From Cytophagaceae bacterium (GTDB taxonomy: Bacteria; Bacteroidota; Bacteroidia; Cytophagales; Spirosomataceae): a DNA stretch of 7,582 bases. Positions 1-6,764 of the stretch are shown piece by piece (position 1 is the first letter of the stretch; each line of letters starts with the position of its first letter). The DNA lies in the NCBI GenBank assembly GCA_947471105.1, contig CANIYB010000110.1, forward strand, positions 1 through 7,582, written 5' to 3'. The position numbers and the translations under genes are program-made. The notes beneath the pieces were generated by a model, which saw nothing but the letters and a program-made list of their open reading frames with translations, did no database searches and was not told where the DNA came from.

Positions 1-718
1 CATTGTATTCATCGACGAGATCGATAAAATTGCTAGAAAATCAGATAATCCCTCGATTACGAGAGATGTTTCTGGTGAAGGAGTCCAACAAGCACTATTA
101 AAATTATTGGAAGGTTCTATTGTTAACGTTCCACCGCAAGGAGGCAGAAAACATCCAGATCAAAAAATGATTGCGGTCAACACAGAAAATATCTTATTTA
201 TTTGTGGGGGGGCTTTTGACGGAATTGGACGTCATATTGCCAAAAGATTAAATGCTAGACCTATTGGTTTCTCAGGAGACGATACGTTTCATAAGTCTTT
301 TGAACAAGATCAAATCATGAAATATGTTTCGGCCCAAGATTTAAAATCATTTGGTTTGATTCCTGAATTATTAGGTAGACTTCCTGTGATTACCTATTTA
401 AATCCTTTAGATAGTGTAGCTTTATTGTCTATTTTAACTGAACCTAAAAATGCGCTTGTTAAACAGTATAGTAAGCTTTTTGACATGGAGGGGGTTAAAT
501 TAAGTTTCTCTAAGGAGGCGTTGAGCTACTTAGTAGAACAGGCGATGCAATTTAAATTAGGTGCCAGAGGTTTAAGATCGATTATGGAAGCGATTATGAA
601 TGATGCGATGTATGAAATTCCATCTCAAGAAAATTTAAAGGATTTTAAAGTCGACTTAACGTATGCTAAAACTAAGTTTGAACGTACTGTTTTCCATCAA
701 ATTGATCATGTCGCTTAA
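1..718 (+). CDS. clpX: ATP-dependent Clp protease ATP-binding subunit ClpX, 3' part (5' end outside window)
   Basis: ClpX is the cytoplasmic AAA+ unfoldase that feeds tagged proteins into the ClpP peptidase. The gene enters from the left edge. The first full codon is at position 2, and 238 codons remain before the TAA at 716-718, so roughly 170 N-terminal residues (zinc-binding domain, Walker A, pore-1 loop) are missing. Visible landmarks, numbered from the first codon here, are Walker B IVFIDEID (1-8), the pore-2 segment ITRDVSGEGVQQ (19-30), the RKH loop in GGRKHP (49-51), sensor 1 around LFICGGAF, the ClpP-docking IGF loop (88-90, nt 263-271), the arginine finger in PELLGR (126) and sensor 2 GARGLRS (187-193, nt 560-580). 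All are intact, so the protein should be a working ClpP-dependent unfoldase. The gene is open through a 7-G run at 206-212. Its 3' end overlaps the next gene by 11 nt, which suggests cotranscription. Confidence 0.97.
   Translation, partial: IVFIDEIDKIARKSDNPSITRDVSGEGVQQALLKLLEGSIVNVPPQGGRKHPDQKMIAVNTENILFICGGAFDGIGRHIAKRLNARPIGFSGDDTFHKSFEQDQIMKYVSAQDLKSFGLIPELLGRLPVITYLNPLDSVALLSILTEPKNALVKQYSKLFDMEGVKLSFSKEALSYLVEQAMQFKLGARGLRSIMEAIMNDAMYEIPSQENLKDFKVDLTYAKTKFERTVFHQIDHVA
673..680 (+). promoter_or_regulatory. possible -7 element (TAAGTTTG) inside the end of clpX
   Basis: TAAGTTTG at 673-680 fully matches the Bacteroidota -7 consensus TAnnTTTG and lies 28 nt upstream of the lipoprotein start at 708. 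No good -33 TTTG is seen at the usual 19-21 bp spacing. In DNA this AT-rich, such a six-position match is expected by chance about once per 2 kb per strand. It may be an internal promoter for the genes downstream of clpX, but the support is weak. Confidence 0.18.
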
Positions 719-1226
719 ATTTAAAATTTTAATCTTTTCCTTTTTAGTAGTAGCCTTAAGCGCTTGCTCACGTTCGAAAGGTTACTTTTCTAATGATGTA
801 GCTCGAAATGTTTATGCTGATAGGCAAGAGCCTCAATTGTTAGCCAGCCGTTCTAATATTTTACCAATTGAATCTTCTCTTGTGTCACCTTCCCAAACTT
901 TATTGATTGGGTCTACAAATCAAACCATTGAAGATCACCATATTCAGTCTTTCTCAAGGAATCTTAATTCTATACAAGTTAGGAAGATCCAAAAAAAGGT
1001 ACACCAAAAAGAAGTGGTTCAGACTATTCGAAATTTCAAGGCTCAAAATAAGTTGGCCGAAAAAAAATCGGGGGCTATTCATTGGGAACCTCGATTGAAA
1101 ATTGGGGTTACTTTATTAGCAATTGGCATCGTTCTAAGTGTGTTTGGGCTAGGTTTAATTGGAGGTATTTCCGCTTTTATCGGATTGCTTTTCACAATCT
1201 TGGGATTATTAAATACGTATTATTGA
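708..1226 (+). CDS. small lipoprotein with C-terminal two-helix membrane hairpin, function unknown
   Basis: A 172-residue protein that I cannot assign to a named family. ATG 708 is chosen over an in-frame start at 663 because it puts a classic lipoprotein signal at the very N-terminus: basic MSLKFK, a hydrophobic core, then lipobox LSAC with the lipidated Cys at residue 20. After the Cys come SRSKG residues with no acidic surface-export signal, so the protein probably faces the periplasm. The middle (about 25-127) is polar and K/Q/S-rich, with a likely helical basic stretch at 90-120. The C-terminus (about 131-170) is a glycine-rich double hydrophobic segment with a short turn, which should span the membrane twice. 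Lipid anchor plus hairpin suggests inner-membrane retention (inference). It overlaps the clpX stop by 11 nt and ends 1 nt before the hydrolase start. No ribosome-binding site is visible, as is usual in Bacteroidota, so translation may be coupled to clpX. Confidence 0.85.
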   Translation: MSLKFKILIFSFLVVALSACSRSKGYFSNDVARNVYADRQEPQLLASRSNILPIESSLVSPSQTLLIGSTNQTIEDHHIQSFSRNLNSIQVRKIQKKVHQKEVVQTIRNFKAQNKLAEKKSGAIHWEPRLKIGVTLLAIGIVLSVFGLGLIGGISAFIGLLFTILGLLNTYY

Positions 1227-1227
1227 C

Positions 1228-1935
1228 ATGCCAACTAAATTCGTTTTTCTACACGGATTTGGAGAAGACCAACGCGTATGGTCTGATTTTTTACCCTTCT
1301 TTTCTTGGCCCTTTGAATACATTGTAGTCGACTATTCCACCTGGACGGATTGTTTGGACATGAAAGATTATGCCCTTAAAATCATGTCAAGTTTACCTCT
1401 TGAAACTAAATTCATTTTAGTGGGTCACTCGATGGGGGGCTATGTGGCTCTGGCTTTGGCCGAGTTATTTCCTATTCAAATTCATCAGGTGGTAATGCTT
1501 CATTCAAGCCCATTTGCCGACACAGATGAGAAAAAAATCGGGCGCCAGCGAACCATTGATTTTCTTAAAAAATACCCTGTTAAAGATTTTTTAGGCCCAT
1601 TTGTTCCAAATTTATTTGCGCCAAAATTTGCCGAAATTCATGTTGAATTACTGAAGAATTTAATTGCTCGGTATCAAGATATACCTTCGAATGGTTTGAT
1701 TGCTTCTTCCATAGCGATGAAAAATAGACCTGATTATCAATTGTTTTTAGCTAATACTAAAATCCCATTTTTATTTATTCAGGGGAGTGATGACGCATTA
1801 ATTTCCACGGATTTAATTAAAGAGGTTTTACAAGATAAAGCCCAACATAAATTAGTAATTTTACAAGGTGTAGGTCACCAGGGGCAATATGAGGCCCCAG
1901 AAGCTTGTTTTGAGGCCATTAACGCATTTATTTAA
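1228..1935 (+). CDS. alpha/beta-fold hydrolase
   Basis: A 235-residue single-domain alpha/beta hydrolase, a normal length for the family. The first strand leads into the oxyanion-hole segment FLHGFGEDQRVW (7-18). The nucleophile elbow is GHSMGG (66-71), with the catalytic Ser at 68 (nt 1429-1431). The acid is probably Asp189 in GSDDALIS, and the catalytic His is 217 in GVGHQGQ. The complete Ser-Asp-His triad predicts an active esterase-like or related hydrolase. The region between about residues 92 and 175 is the variable cap that would set substrate specificity, and nothing in it identifies a substrate. There is no signal peptide, so it is cytoplasmic. It starts 1 nt after the lipoprotein stop (TGA-C-ATG) and ends 2 nt before cmk, so it belongs to the same operon. 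General annotations of this type (MenH-, MhpC- or BioH-like) are possible but not supported specifically. Confidence 0.93.
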   Translation: MPTKFVFLHGFGEDQRVWSDFLPFFSWPFEYIVVDYSTWTDCLDMKDYALKIMSSLPLETKFILVGHSMGGYVALALAELFPIQIHQVVMLHSSPFADTDEKKIGRQRTIDFLKKYPVKDFLGPFVPNLFAPKFAEIHVELLKNLIARYQDIPSNGLIASSIAMKNRPDYQLFLANTKIPFLFIQGSDDALISTDLIKEVLQDKAQHKLVILQGVGHQGQYEAPEACFEAINAFI

Positions 1936-1937
1936 TT

Positions 1938-2627
1938 ATGTCAAAAAAAATTGTCATCGCGCTTGACGGATTTTCTTCTTGTGGAAAAAGCACAACGGCT
2001 CGTCATGTAGCCGCTGTTTTGCATTATGCGTTTGTGGATTCCGGAGCGATGTACCGAGCAGTGGCCTTGTATTTTCATCGCAATAATATCTCCTTGTCAG
2101 ATTTGAATCAAGTTGCGGATGCGTTAAAGGAAATTGAAATAACTTTTGTGTTTAATCCTGTTAAACAGTCATCAGATACTTACTTGAATGGTGAAAATGT
2201 CGAGAGCGAAATAAGAATGATGTTTATTTCTGATATGGTTAGCCAGGTCAGTGCATTGCCCATCGTTCGACATGCGATGGTTGCACTCCAACAAAAAATG
2301 GGGGAGAAAAAGGGGATCGTGATGGATGGTCGAGATATAGGAACGGTTGTTTTTCCAAATGCAGAATTGAAAATATTCATGACCGCTGAACCTCATATTA
2401 GGGCCCAACGTCGTAAGTTGGAGCTTTTACAGAAAGGGGAAGATTTGCCTTTGGAAGAGATTGTTGAAAATTTACGAAAGCGTGATGAAATCGATTCGAA
2501 TCGAAGCGAAGGTCCACTTAAACGTGCTGATGACGCGATTGATCTTGACACCTCTTTTAAAAGCATGGATGAACAAGTAGAGTTTGTTTTAGAACACGTA
2601 CGAAGAGTTCAAGGTGAAATCAAATAA
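1938..2627 (+). CDS. cmk: (d)CMP kinase (cytidylate kinase)
   Basis: Cytidylate kinase transfers the gamma-phosphate of ATP to CMP or dCMP, recycling and supplying CDP/dCDP for RNA, DNA and phospholipid synthesis in the cytoplasm. The 229-residue length is typical. The P-loop is GFSSCGKST (11-19). The nucleotide-monophosphate site shows VDSGAMYRAV (33-42) and DGRDIGTVVFPNA (130-142), with Arg132. The lid and C-terminal arginine motifs are RAQRRK (155-160) and the RDEIDSNR segment (182-189), followed by the DLDTS strand (202-206) typical of Cmk. Between residues 60 and 110 lies the CMP-binding insert found in bacterial Cmk. The Cys in the P-loop appears to be normal for Bacteroidota Cmk. ATG 1938 follows the hydrolase stop by 2 nt. 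The end overlaps the next gene's GTG start by 14 nt, which indicates operon membership and possible translational coupling. Confidence 0.96.
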   Translation: MSKKIVIALDGFSSCGKSTTARHVAAVLHYAFVDSGAMYRAVALYFHRNNISLSDLNQVADALKEIEITFVFNPVKQSSDTYLNGENVESEIRMMFISDMVSQVSALPIVRHAMVALQQKMGEKKGIVMDGRDIGTVVFPNAELKIFMTAEPHIRAQRRKLELLQKGEDLPLEEIVENLRKRDEIDSNRSEGPLKRADDAIDLDTSFKSMDEQVEFVLEHVRRVQGEIK

Positions 2628-3612
2628 ATCTATTTTGATTGTGGGCCATGGTTTGGCCGGAACAATACTGGCTCATCATTTACATCAACAAAATATTGAA
2701 TTTCAAATCTGGGATTCTAGTCAAACACATTTTACTTCTTCAAATGCCGCAGGTGGTATTTTCAATCCGGTTACGGGTCGAAAATTAGAGCCAACTTGGT
2801 TAGCCACTGAAATTTTCACCTACTTATTTCCATTTTACCAAGCACTAGAAAAAAAGTTAAACGCTTCCTTCTTTTTCCCGATGCCATTATTCAGACCCTT
2901 TGCTAATCTTGAAATGGCTGATTGGTTGAACGCCAGGCGTGAGGAAATAGACAATGAATTTTTGGATTGGAAAGCAGATGGTGTATGGGTGAAAAATGCG
3001 GGTTGGGTGGATGTGCCCCATTTATTAAGTTCATCTCAATATTTTTTTAAGGAGATAGGTGTGTTTTTCAATAAAGAATTTGTTGAGGGTCAAACAGATA
3101 TTTCCGGTTTTTCTCAGGTCATCTTTTGTGAGGGATTTCATGGAATGAACAATCCATTGTGGTCATGTTTGAATTTTTTACCGGCCAAGGGCGAATTGCT
3201 TAAAATTCAAACGGTTCAAGCAGATCCATCTTTTATCTTAAATAAAAATGGATTTTTGTTGCCGATTGGACAGAACGCGTATAAAGTAGGCGCTACTTAT
3301 CGCTGGGATGAATTTGGGTCTGAGCCGACAGTCTCCGGTTATGAAGAACTGAAAGATAAATTGGCCCAATTCCAATTGAGCGATTATATTGAAATAGAAA
3401 AATTGGTGGGTATTAGGCCAGCCACACAAGATAGACGGCCTTTTGTGGGTATGCAACCAGAAAAAGCCGTAGGTATTTTTAATGGATTTGGTTCTAAAGG
3501 GGTTTCTTTAATTCCTTATTTTGCCGATGAATTTGTGAGTGAAATACAAGGAAAAAAAATGGTTCATCCTGACGCATCAATTCGACGATTTAATCATTTA
3601 TTTTCCATTTAA
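2614..3612 (+). CDS. NAD(P)/FAD-dependent oxidoreductase of the DAO family
   Basis: A 332-residue flavoprotein of the D-amino-acid-oxidase/glycine-oxidase fold. The N-terminus ILIVGHGLAG contains the GxGxxG dinucleotide motif (11-16), and Asp34 ends strand 2, where it can bind the FAD ribose. SNAAGGIFNPVTGRK (43-57) matches the FAD-contact segment of this family. The C-terminal FAD motif is GIRPATQDRRPFVG (266-279) followed by GFGSKGV (291-297). The middle (about 80-265) is the substrate domain. There is no signal peptide, so it is cytoplasmic. It resembles the FAD domain of MnmC and glycine oxidases but lacks the MnmC methyltransferase half, and the substrate is unknown. The GTG start at 2614, inside cmk, is chosen because it places seven residues before the Rossmann strand, whereas the next in-frame starts would cut into that strand. 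It ends 32 nt before the large outer-membrane gene. Confidence 0.88.
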   Translation: MKSNKSILIVGHGLAGTILAHHLHQQNIEFQIWDSSQTHFTSSNAAGGIFNPVTGRKLEPTWLATEIFTYLFPFYQALEKKLNASFFFPMPLFRPFANLEMADWLNARREEIDNEFLDWKADGVWVKNAGWVDVPHLLSSSQYFFKEIGVFFNKEFVEGQTDISGFSQVIFCEGFHGMNNPLWSCLNFLPAKGELLKIQTVQADPSFILNKNGFLLPIGQNAYKVGATYRWDEFGSEPTVSGYEELKDKLAQFQLSDYIEIEKLVGIRPATQDRRPFVGMQPEKAVGIFNGFGSKGVSLIPYFADEFVSEIQGKKMVHPDASIRRFNHLFSI

Positions 3613-3625
3613 ATCGTTAAATTTG
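3597..3625 (+). promoter_or_regulatory. candidate Bacteroidota sigma-70-type promoter upstream of the 1028-residue gene
   Basis: TAAATTTG at 3618-3625 matches TAnnTTTG, the -7 element of Bacteroidota promoters. A weak TTTA-like -33 element starts at 3597, about 18 bp upstream. Transcription would begin near 3630-3634, giving a leader of only 10-15 nt before ATG 3645. It sits in the first real gap (32 nt) after five packed genes, so it may mark a new transcription unit. Readthrough from upstream is not excluded, and no terminator is visible. Confidence 0.35.
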
Positions 3626-3644
3626 ATTTTCTGAGTTTCCCTAA

Positions 3645-6600
3645 ATGCGTCTTATATTTAAATACTTATTGGTTTTGTTGTTGGCGAACGTATGCACTAG
3701 TCTAGTCGCGCAAGATTTTTATCCATCCCAAAGACCATTTGACAAGACACGCATTCAATACCAAAAGTTTGTTTGGCATTTTTTTTCAAGCCAAAATTTC
3801 GAAGTTTATTATTTTGGTAAAAATGAAAATTTAGCTAGAACCACTATTCAATTTGCGGAGAGTGATTTTCAAAGGATTACTCAATTACTCAGTTATACTC
3901 CCTTTCAGAAAACTAAAATATTTGTTTATCCGTCTCAATCGGAATTATTGCAGTCCAATAGCGGAATCAGTTTAAATAATCCGGATGAAGTGGAGAATGA
4001 GAATTTGTCCAAATTCAGATTTGAAATTTCCTTTAGTGAAGATCTAACAAACTTTCGAAAAAATTTAAGCAAGGAAATTGCTAAAGTATATGTTCACGAC
4101 ATGCTTTATGGGGGTAGCATAAAAGATGTTTTACAAAATTCTTTGTTGTTAAGTCTTCCTGAATGGTATTTATCGGGTATTTCTGCCTTTGTTGCTTTTG
4201 GCGATTCGCCTGAGATGAATCAATATATGTACCAAGTAGTTTCATCAAATAAAGTAAGGAAACCTTCTTTAGCGAGGGGAAAAGAAGCTGAATTATTAGG
4301 GCAGTCTATATGGAACTACATTGCTAAAACATATGGCAAGCAGCCTGTGGGCAATATTTTGAATTTAACACGGATCATTCGCAATGATCAATCGAGTATT
4401 TCAAGCACGTTACGTAGGCCATTTGCTAAATTTTTGAAGGAATGGTATGAGTTTTATTTGTCTGAATCAAAGCAGTATGAGGTAAATACGGTCGCGACTC
4501 AGGGAGCCACTGATTTAATTCAAAAAGAATTAGATCGGGGAGAAGTGTTGCGCGATTTCAAAGTTAGTTCAGATGGAAATTGGATGGCCTATGTAATCGA
4601 TGAGTCAGGTAAATTTCAAATTCAACTTATGAATTTGAAGAATAAAAGGACAACGGAGGTTTTTAAAACAGGATTAAAAGATCCCTTGCGAATTTCAAAT
4701 GGGAGAGGGCCTCTCGTTTTTTGGTCAAAAACAAATAGCCTTTCTATTTTATATCAGAATGAAGGTAAGTCATGGTTACAAACTTTTGCGCCATTGACAG
4801 ATAAACGAAATTCCATTCGCATGGAAGCTAAAAAGAGTTTGGGCGACTGGCAATTTTTAGATTTTGAATTATCTAGTAATGCACAAAGAATGTTGGTTCG
4901 TACCCTAAGAAACGGACAAGTGGATGTGGGAATTTATGATTTAAAGCGAAATCGTTTTTCTCCCATTACTCAGGATATGTATGACGAATCGGAAGCGCAT
5001 TGGGTGGGAACCACTGGGGATGTGTTGTATGTGTCCGATCGGTATGATGATACATTGCAAAATAATTTGACAAAAGAAGGAATCAAATCATTGTACAGAT
5101 GGAGAGCGGATGAGCCTTCTAAAGTACAAAGAGTCTTTTCGCATAAAGGGGATTATTTTAATGTGAGAGCTGTTTCCGATAGTTTAATTTATCTTTTGGT
5201 CAAGCAATATTCTGGAAATGAATTGGTTTCTTATCACATGAATACGGACAAGTTCTCTTTTACCCCCATACGTGCGGGTACTTGGGATAGTTTTGATTGG
5301 GTAAAGGATAAAATTGTTTTTAAAAGTCGGGATAATTTGACGGACAAATTACAGTATTTCCCAGCGGATGTGATTTTGAATCTTCAGACGAGCCAATGGA
5401 TTCCAACTTTAGATAATAATCAAAATACGGAATCGACTTTTCAAGATTCAGTTGTTGATAGCACGTTAAATCAGAATTTATCAGCGCGTGATAAGCGAAA
5501 TGCAGAATTGAAAAAAGCTCGACTAGATCGCCAAGCGAGTTTACGACTTCGTAAGGAGCCTGGAAAATTGACGGGGCCCATTGAATATCAAAATTCTTTT
5601 GTCATTAACAATTCGGATGGAAATTTCCGAGTAGATCCAGTGAGGGGATTGGGGTATTCTTTTGAGGTTAAGATGAATGATTTACTAGAAAATCATTTAG
5701 TTAGAACAGGAATTTTTGTCACATCGAATTTAAAAAATACTGATTTATGGGGTGAATATGCCTATTTGGCTAATAAAGTGGATTGGTTTGTTCGATTTGA
5801 TCGTAAGGTATTAGATCAGCAGACGGAAACATATTCCCAAAAAATTAGATTTAATCGTTTTGAAATAAAAGCCGTTTATCCATTTGATCTGTCAAGCAAA
5901 TTGTCATTTTCAGGAATATTTACATCGAACCGAGCTTTCGATCAATATAATTTAGCCACCCCGGAAGACTTAGCCACTTATGGTGGAACAAAAGTGGAAT
6001 ACACTTTTGACAATACGATTCATTTGGCTGAGAACTTAAGAACTGGTTTTAGGATGAATTTGTCAGCAGAAAACCAATTAGGTTTAACCAATGGTTTAGG
6101 TTTTACCCGATTTAAAATAGACGCACGCCAATACCTCAAACTGTCCAATACTTTTTTATTGGCAGGTAGGATTTCAGCTTCTCATGCAATAGGTGCTGCG
6201 GCCCGACAAACCATCTTAGGGGGGATGGATAATTGGTTATTTATTAATACGGATTCTAGAAATAAGGAGAACCCTTTAGGCATGCAAGGTATCGCGCAAA
6301 GGGATGTTTTTATGAGTGATTTTGCTACTTCCTTGAGAGGATTCAATATGAATAAGTTGTCCGGAAATAGTCATTTATTGGTCAACTTAGAACTTCGAAT
6401 TCCCCTTAAATCACTATTAAGTGCAGATTTTTCAAAATCTAGATTCATGAATTCATTTCAGTTTATTGGATTTACCGATATCGGAAGTGCTTGGACCGGA
6501 ACCAATCCTTTTTCTCGGACGAATGGCTTTAACACCAATGTATACGGTGGCGGTACAAACCCATTTAAGGCTACGGTTACGGATTTCAGAAACCCATTTT

Positions 6601-6731
6601 TGTTTGGATACGGGGTGGGTACTCGGGCCAATTTGTTAGGCTACTTCATCAAATTTGATTATGCTTTTGGCGTTGATAATGGTGAAGTGAAACCTCCAAT
6701 TACCTATTTGACGTTTGGATATGATTTTTAA
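3645..6731 (+). CDS. large outer-membrane protein: degenerate gluzincin-like domain + PD40/TolB-like propeller + Omp85-type barrel
   Basis: A 1028-residue exported protein. Residues 1-22 form a Sec signal peptide (basic start, Leu-rich core, probable cleavage after SLVA, before QDFYP). Residues about 45-270 resemble peptidase-MA/gluzincin domains: FEVYYFG, a KIFVYPS strand, a helix where HExxH would lie, and LPEWYLSGISAF (171-182). The zinc ligands are lost (KEIAK at 143-147 and Ser177 in place of the usual Glu), so it is probably non-catalytic. Residues about 300-590 carry PD40-like blades (SSDGNWMAYV at 308-317; ITQDMYDESEAHW at 441-453 then VLYVSDRYDD), like TolB. A basic linker follows at 614-641. 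From about 650 the sequence alternates polar and hydrophobic strands and shows Omp85 hallmarks: LRGF (897-900, nt 6333-6344), GFTDIGSAW (942-950), GYGVGTR (988-994), FDYAFG (1004-1009) and a terminal Phe. I infer an outer-membrane barrel with a periplasmic propeller. The role is unknown, and it may act in envelope assembly or transport. Confidence 0.85.
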   Translation: MRLIFKYLLVLLLANVCTSLVAQDFYPSQRPFDKTRIQYQKFVWHFFSSQNFEVYYFGKNENLARTTIQFAESDFQRITQLLSYTPFQKTKIFVYPSQSELLQSNSGISLNNPDEVENENLSKFRFEISFSEDLTNFRKNLSKEIAKVYVHDMLYGGSIKDVLQNSLLLSLPEWYLSGISAFVAFGDSPEMNQYMYQVVSSNKVRKPSLARGKEAELLGQSIWNYIAKTYGKQPVGNILNLTRIIRNDQSSISSTLRRPFAKFLKEWYEFYLSESKQYEVNTVATQGATDLIQKELDRGEVLRDFKVSSDGNWMAYVIDESGKFQIQLMNLKNKRTTEVFKTGLKDPLRISNGRGPLVFWSKTNSLSILYQNEGKSWLQTFAPLTDKRNSIRMEAKKSLGDWQFLDFELSSNAQRMLVRTLRNGQVDVGIYDLKRNRFSPITQDMYDESEAHWVGTTGDVLYVSDRYDDTLQNNLTKEGIKSLYRWRADEPSKVQRVFSHKGDYFNVRAVSDSLIYLLVKQYSGNELVSYHMNTDKFSFTPIRAGTWDSFDWVKDKIVFKSRDNLTDKLQYFPADVILNLQTSQWIPTLDNNQNTESTFQDSVVDSTLNQNLSARDKRNAELKKARLDRQASLRLRKEPGKLTGPIEYQNSFVINNSDGNFRVDPVRGLGYSFEVKMNDLLENHLVRTGIFVTSNLKNTDLWGEYAYLANKVDWFVRFDRKVLDQQTETYSQKIRFNRFEIKAVYPFDLSSKLSFSGIFTSNRAFDQYNLATPEDLATYGGTKVEYTFDNTIHLAENLRTGFRMNLSAENQLGLTNGLGFTRFKIDARQYLKLSNTFLLAGRISASHAIGAAARQTILGGMDNWLFINTDSRNKENPLGMQGIAQRDVFMSDFATSLRGFNMNKLSGNSHLLVNLELRIPLKSLLSADFSKSRFMNSFQFIGFTDIGSAWTGTNPFSRTNGFNTNVYGGGTNPFKATVTDFRNPFLFGYGVGTRANLLGYFIKFDYAFGVDNGEVKPPITYLTFGYDF

Positions 6732-6764
6732 TTATTTTGCCGGGTTATATTTTAATCATTGACT

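Noticed and set aside
206..212. Run of seven G in clpX, possible slippage or frameshift site
   Set aside because: The reading frame is intact on both sides and the encoded ICGGAF is the conserved sensor-1 region of ClpX.
663..707. In-frame upstream extension of the lipoprotein
   Set aside because: It would place 15 extra residues before the lipoprotein signal peptide and overlap clpX further; the ATG at 708 fits a standard signal.
1212..1221. 10-bp palindrome AATACGTATT near the lipoprotein stop
   Set aside because: It lies in coding sequence, is short and AT-rich, and has no second copy or adjacent T-tract that would make it an operator or terminator.
2172..2408. Minus-strand open frames opposite cmk
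   Set aside because: They have no recognisable motifs and lie wholly inside a clear cmk gene, so they are antisense shadows.
3611..3629. Inverted repeat AAATC...GATTT as a terminator after the FAD oxidoreductase
   Set aside because: A five-base AT-rich stem with a nine-base loop is too weak to be a convincing intrinsic terminator.
3693..3695. Cys17 in the signal peptide of the 1028-residue protein as a lipobox Cys
   Set aside because: The preceding ANV does not fit a lipobox (position -1 should be Gly, Ala or Ser), and a Sec cleavage site after SLVA fits better.
6746..6753. TATATTTT upstream of proA as a -7 promoter element
   Set aside because: It misses the final G of TAnnTTTG and has no TTTG at 19-21 bp upstream, so it is not better than chance in an AT-rich gap.
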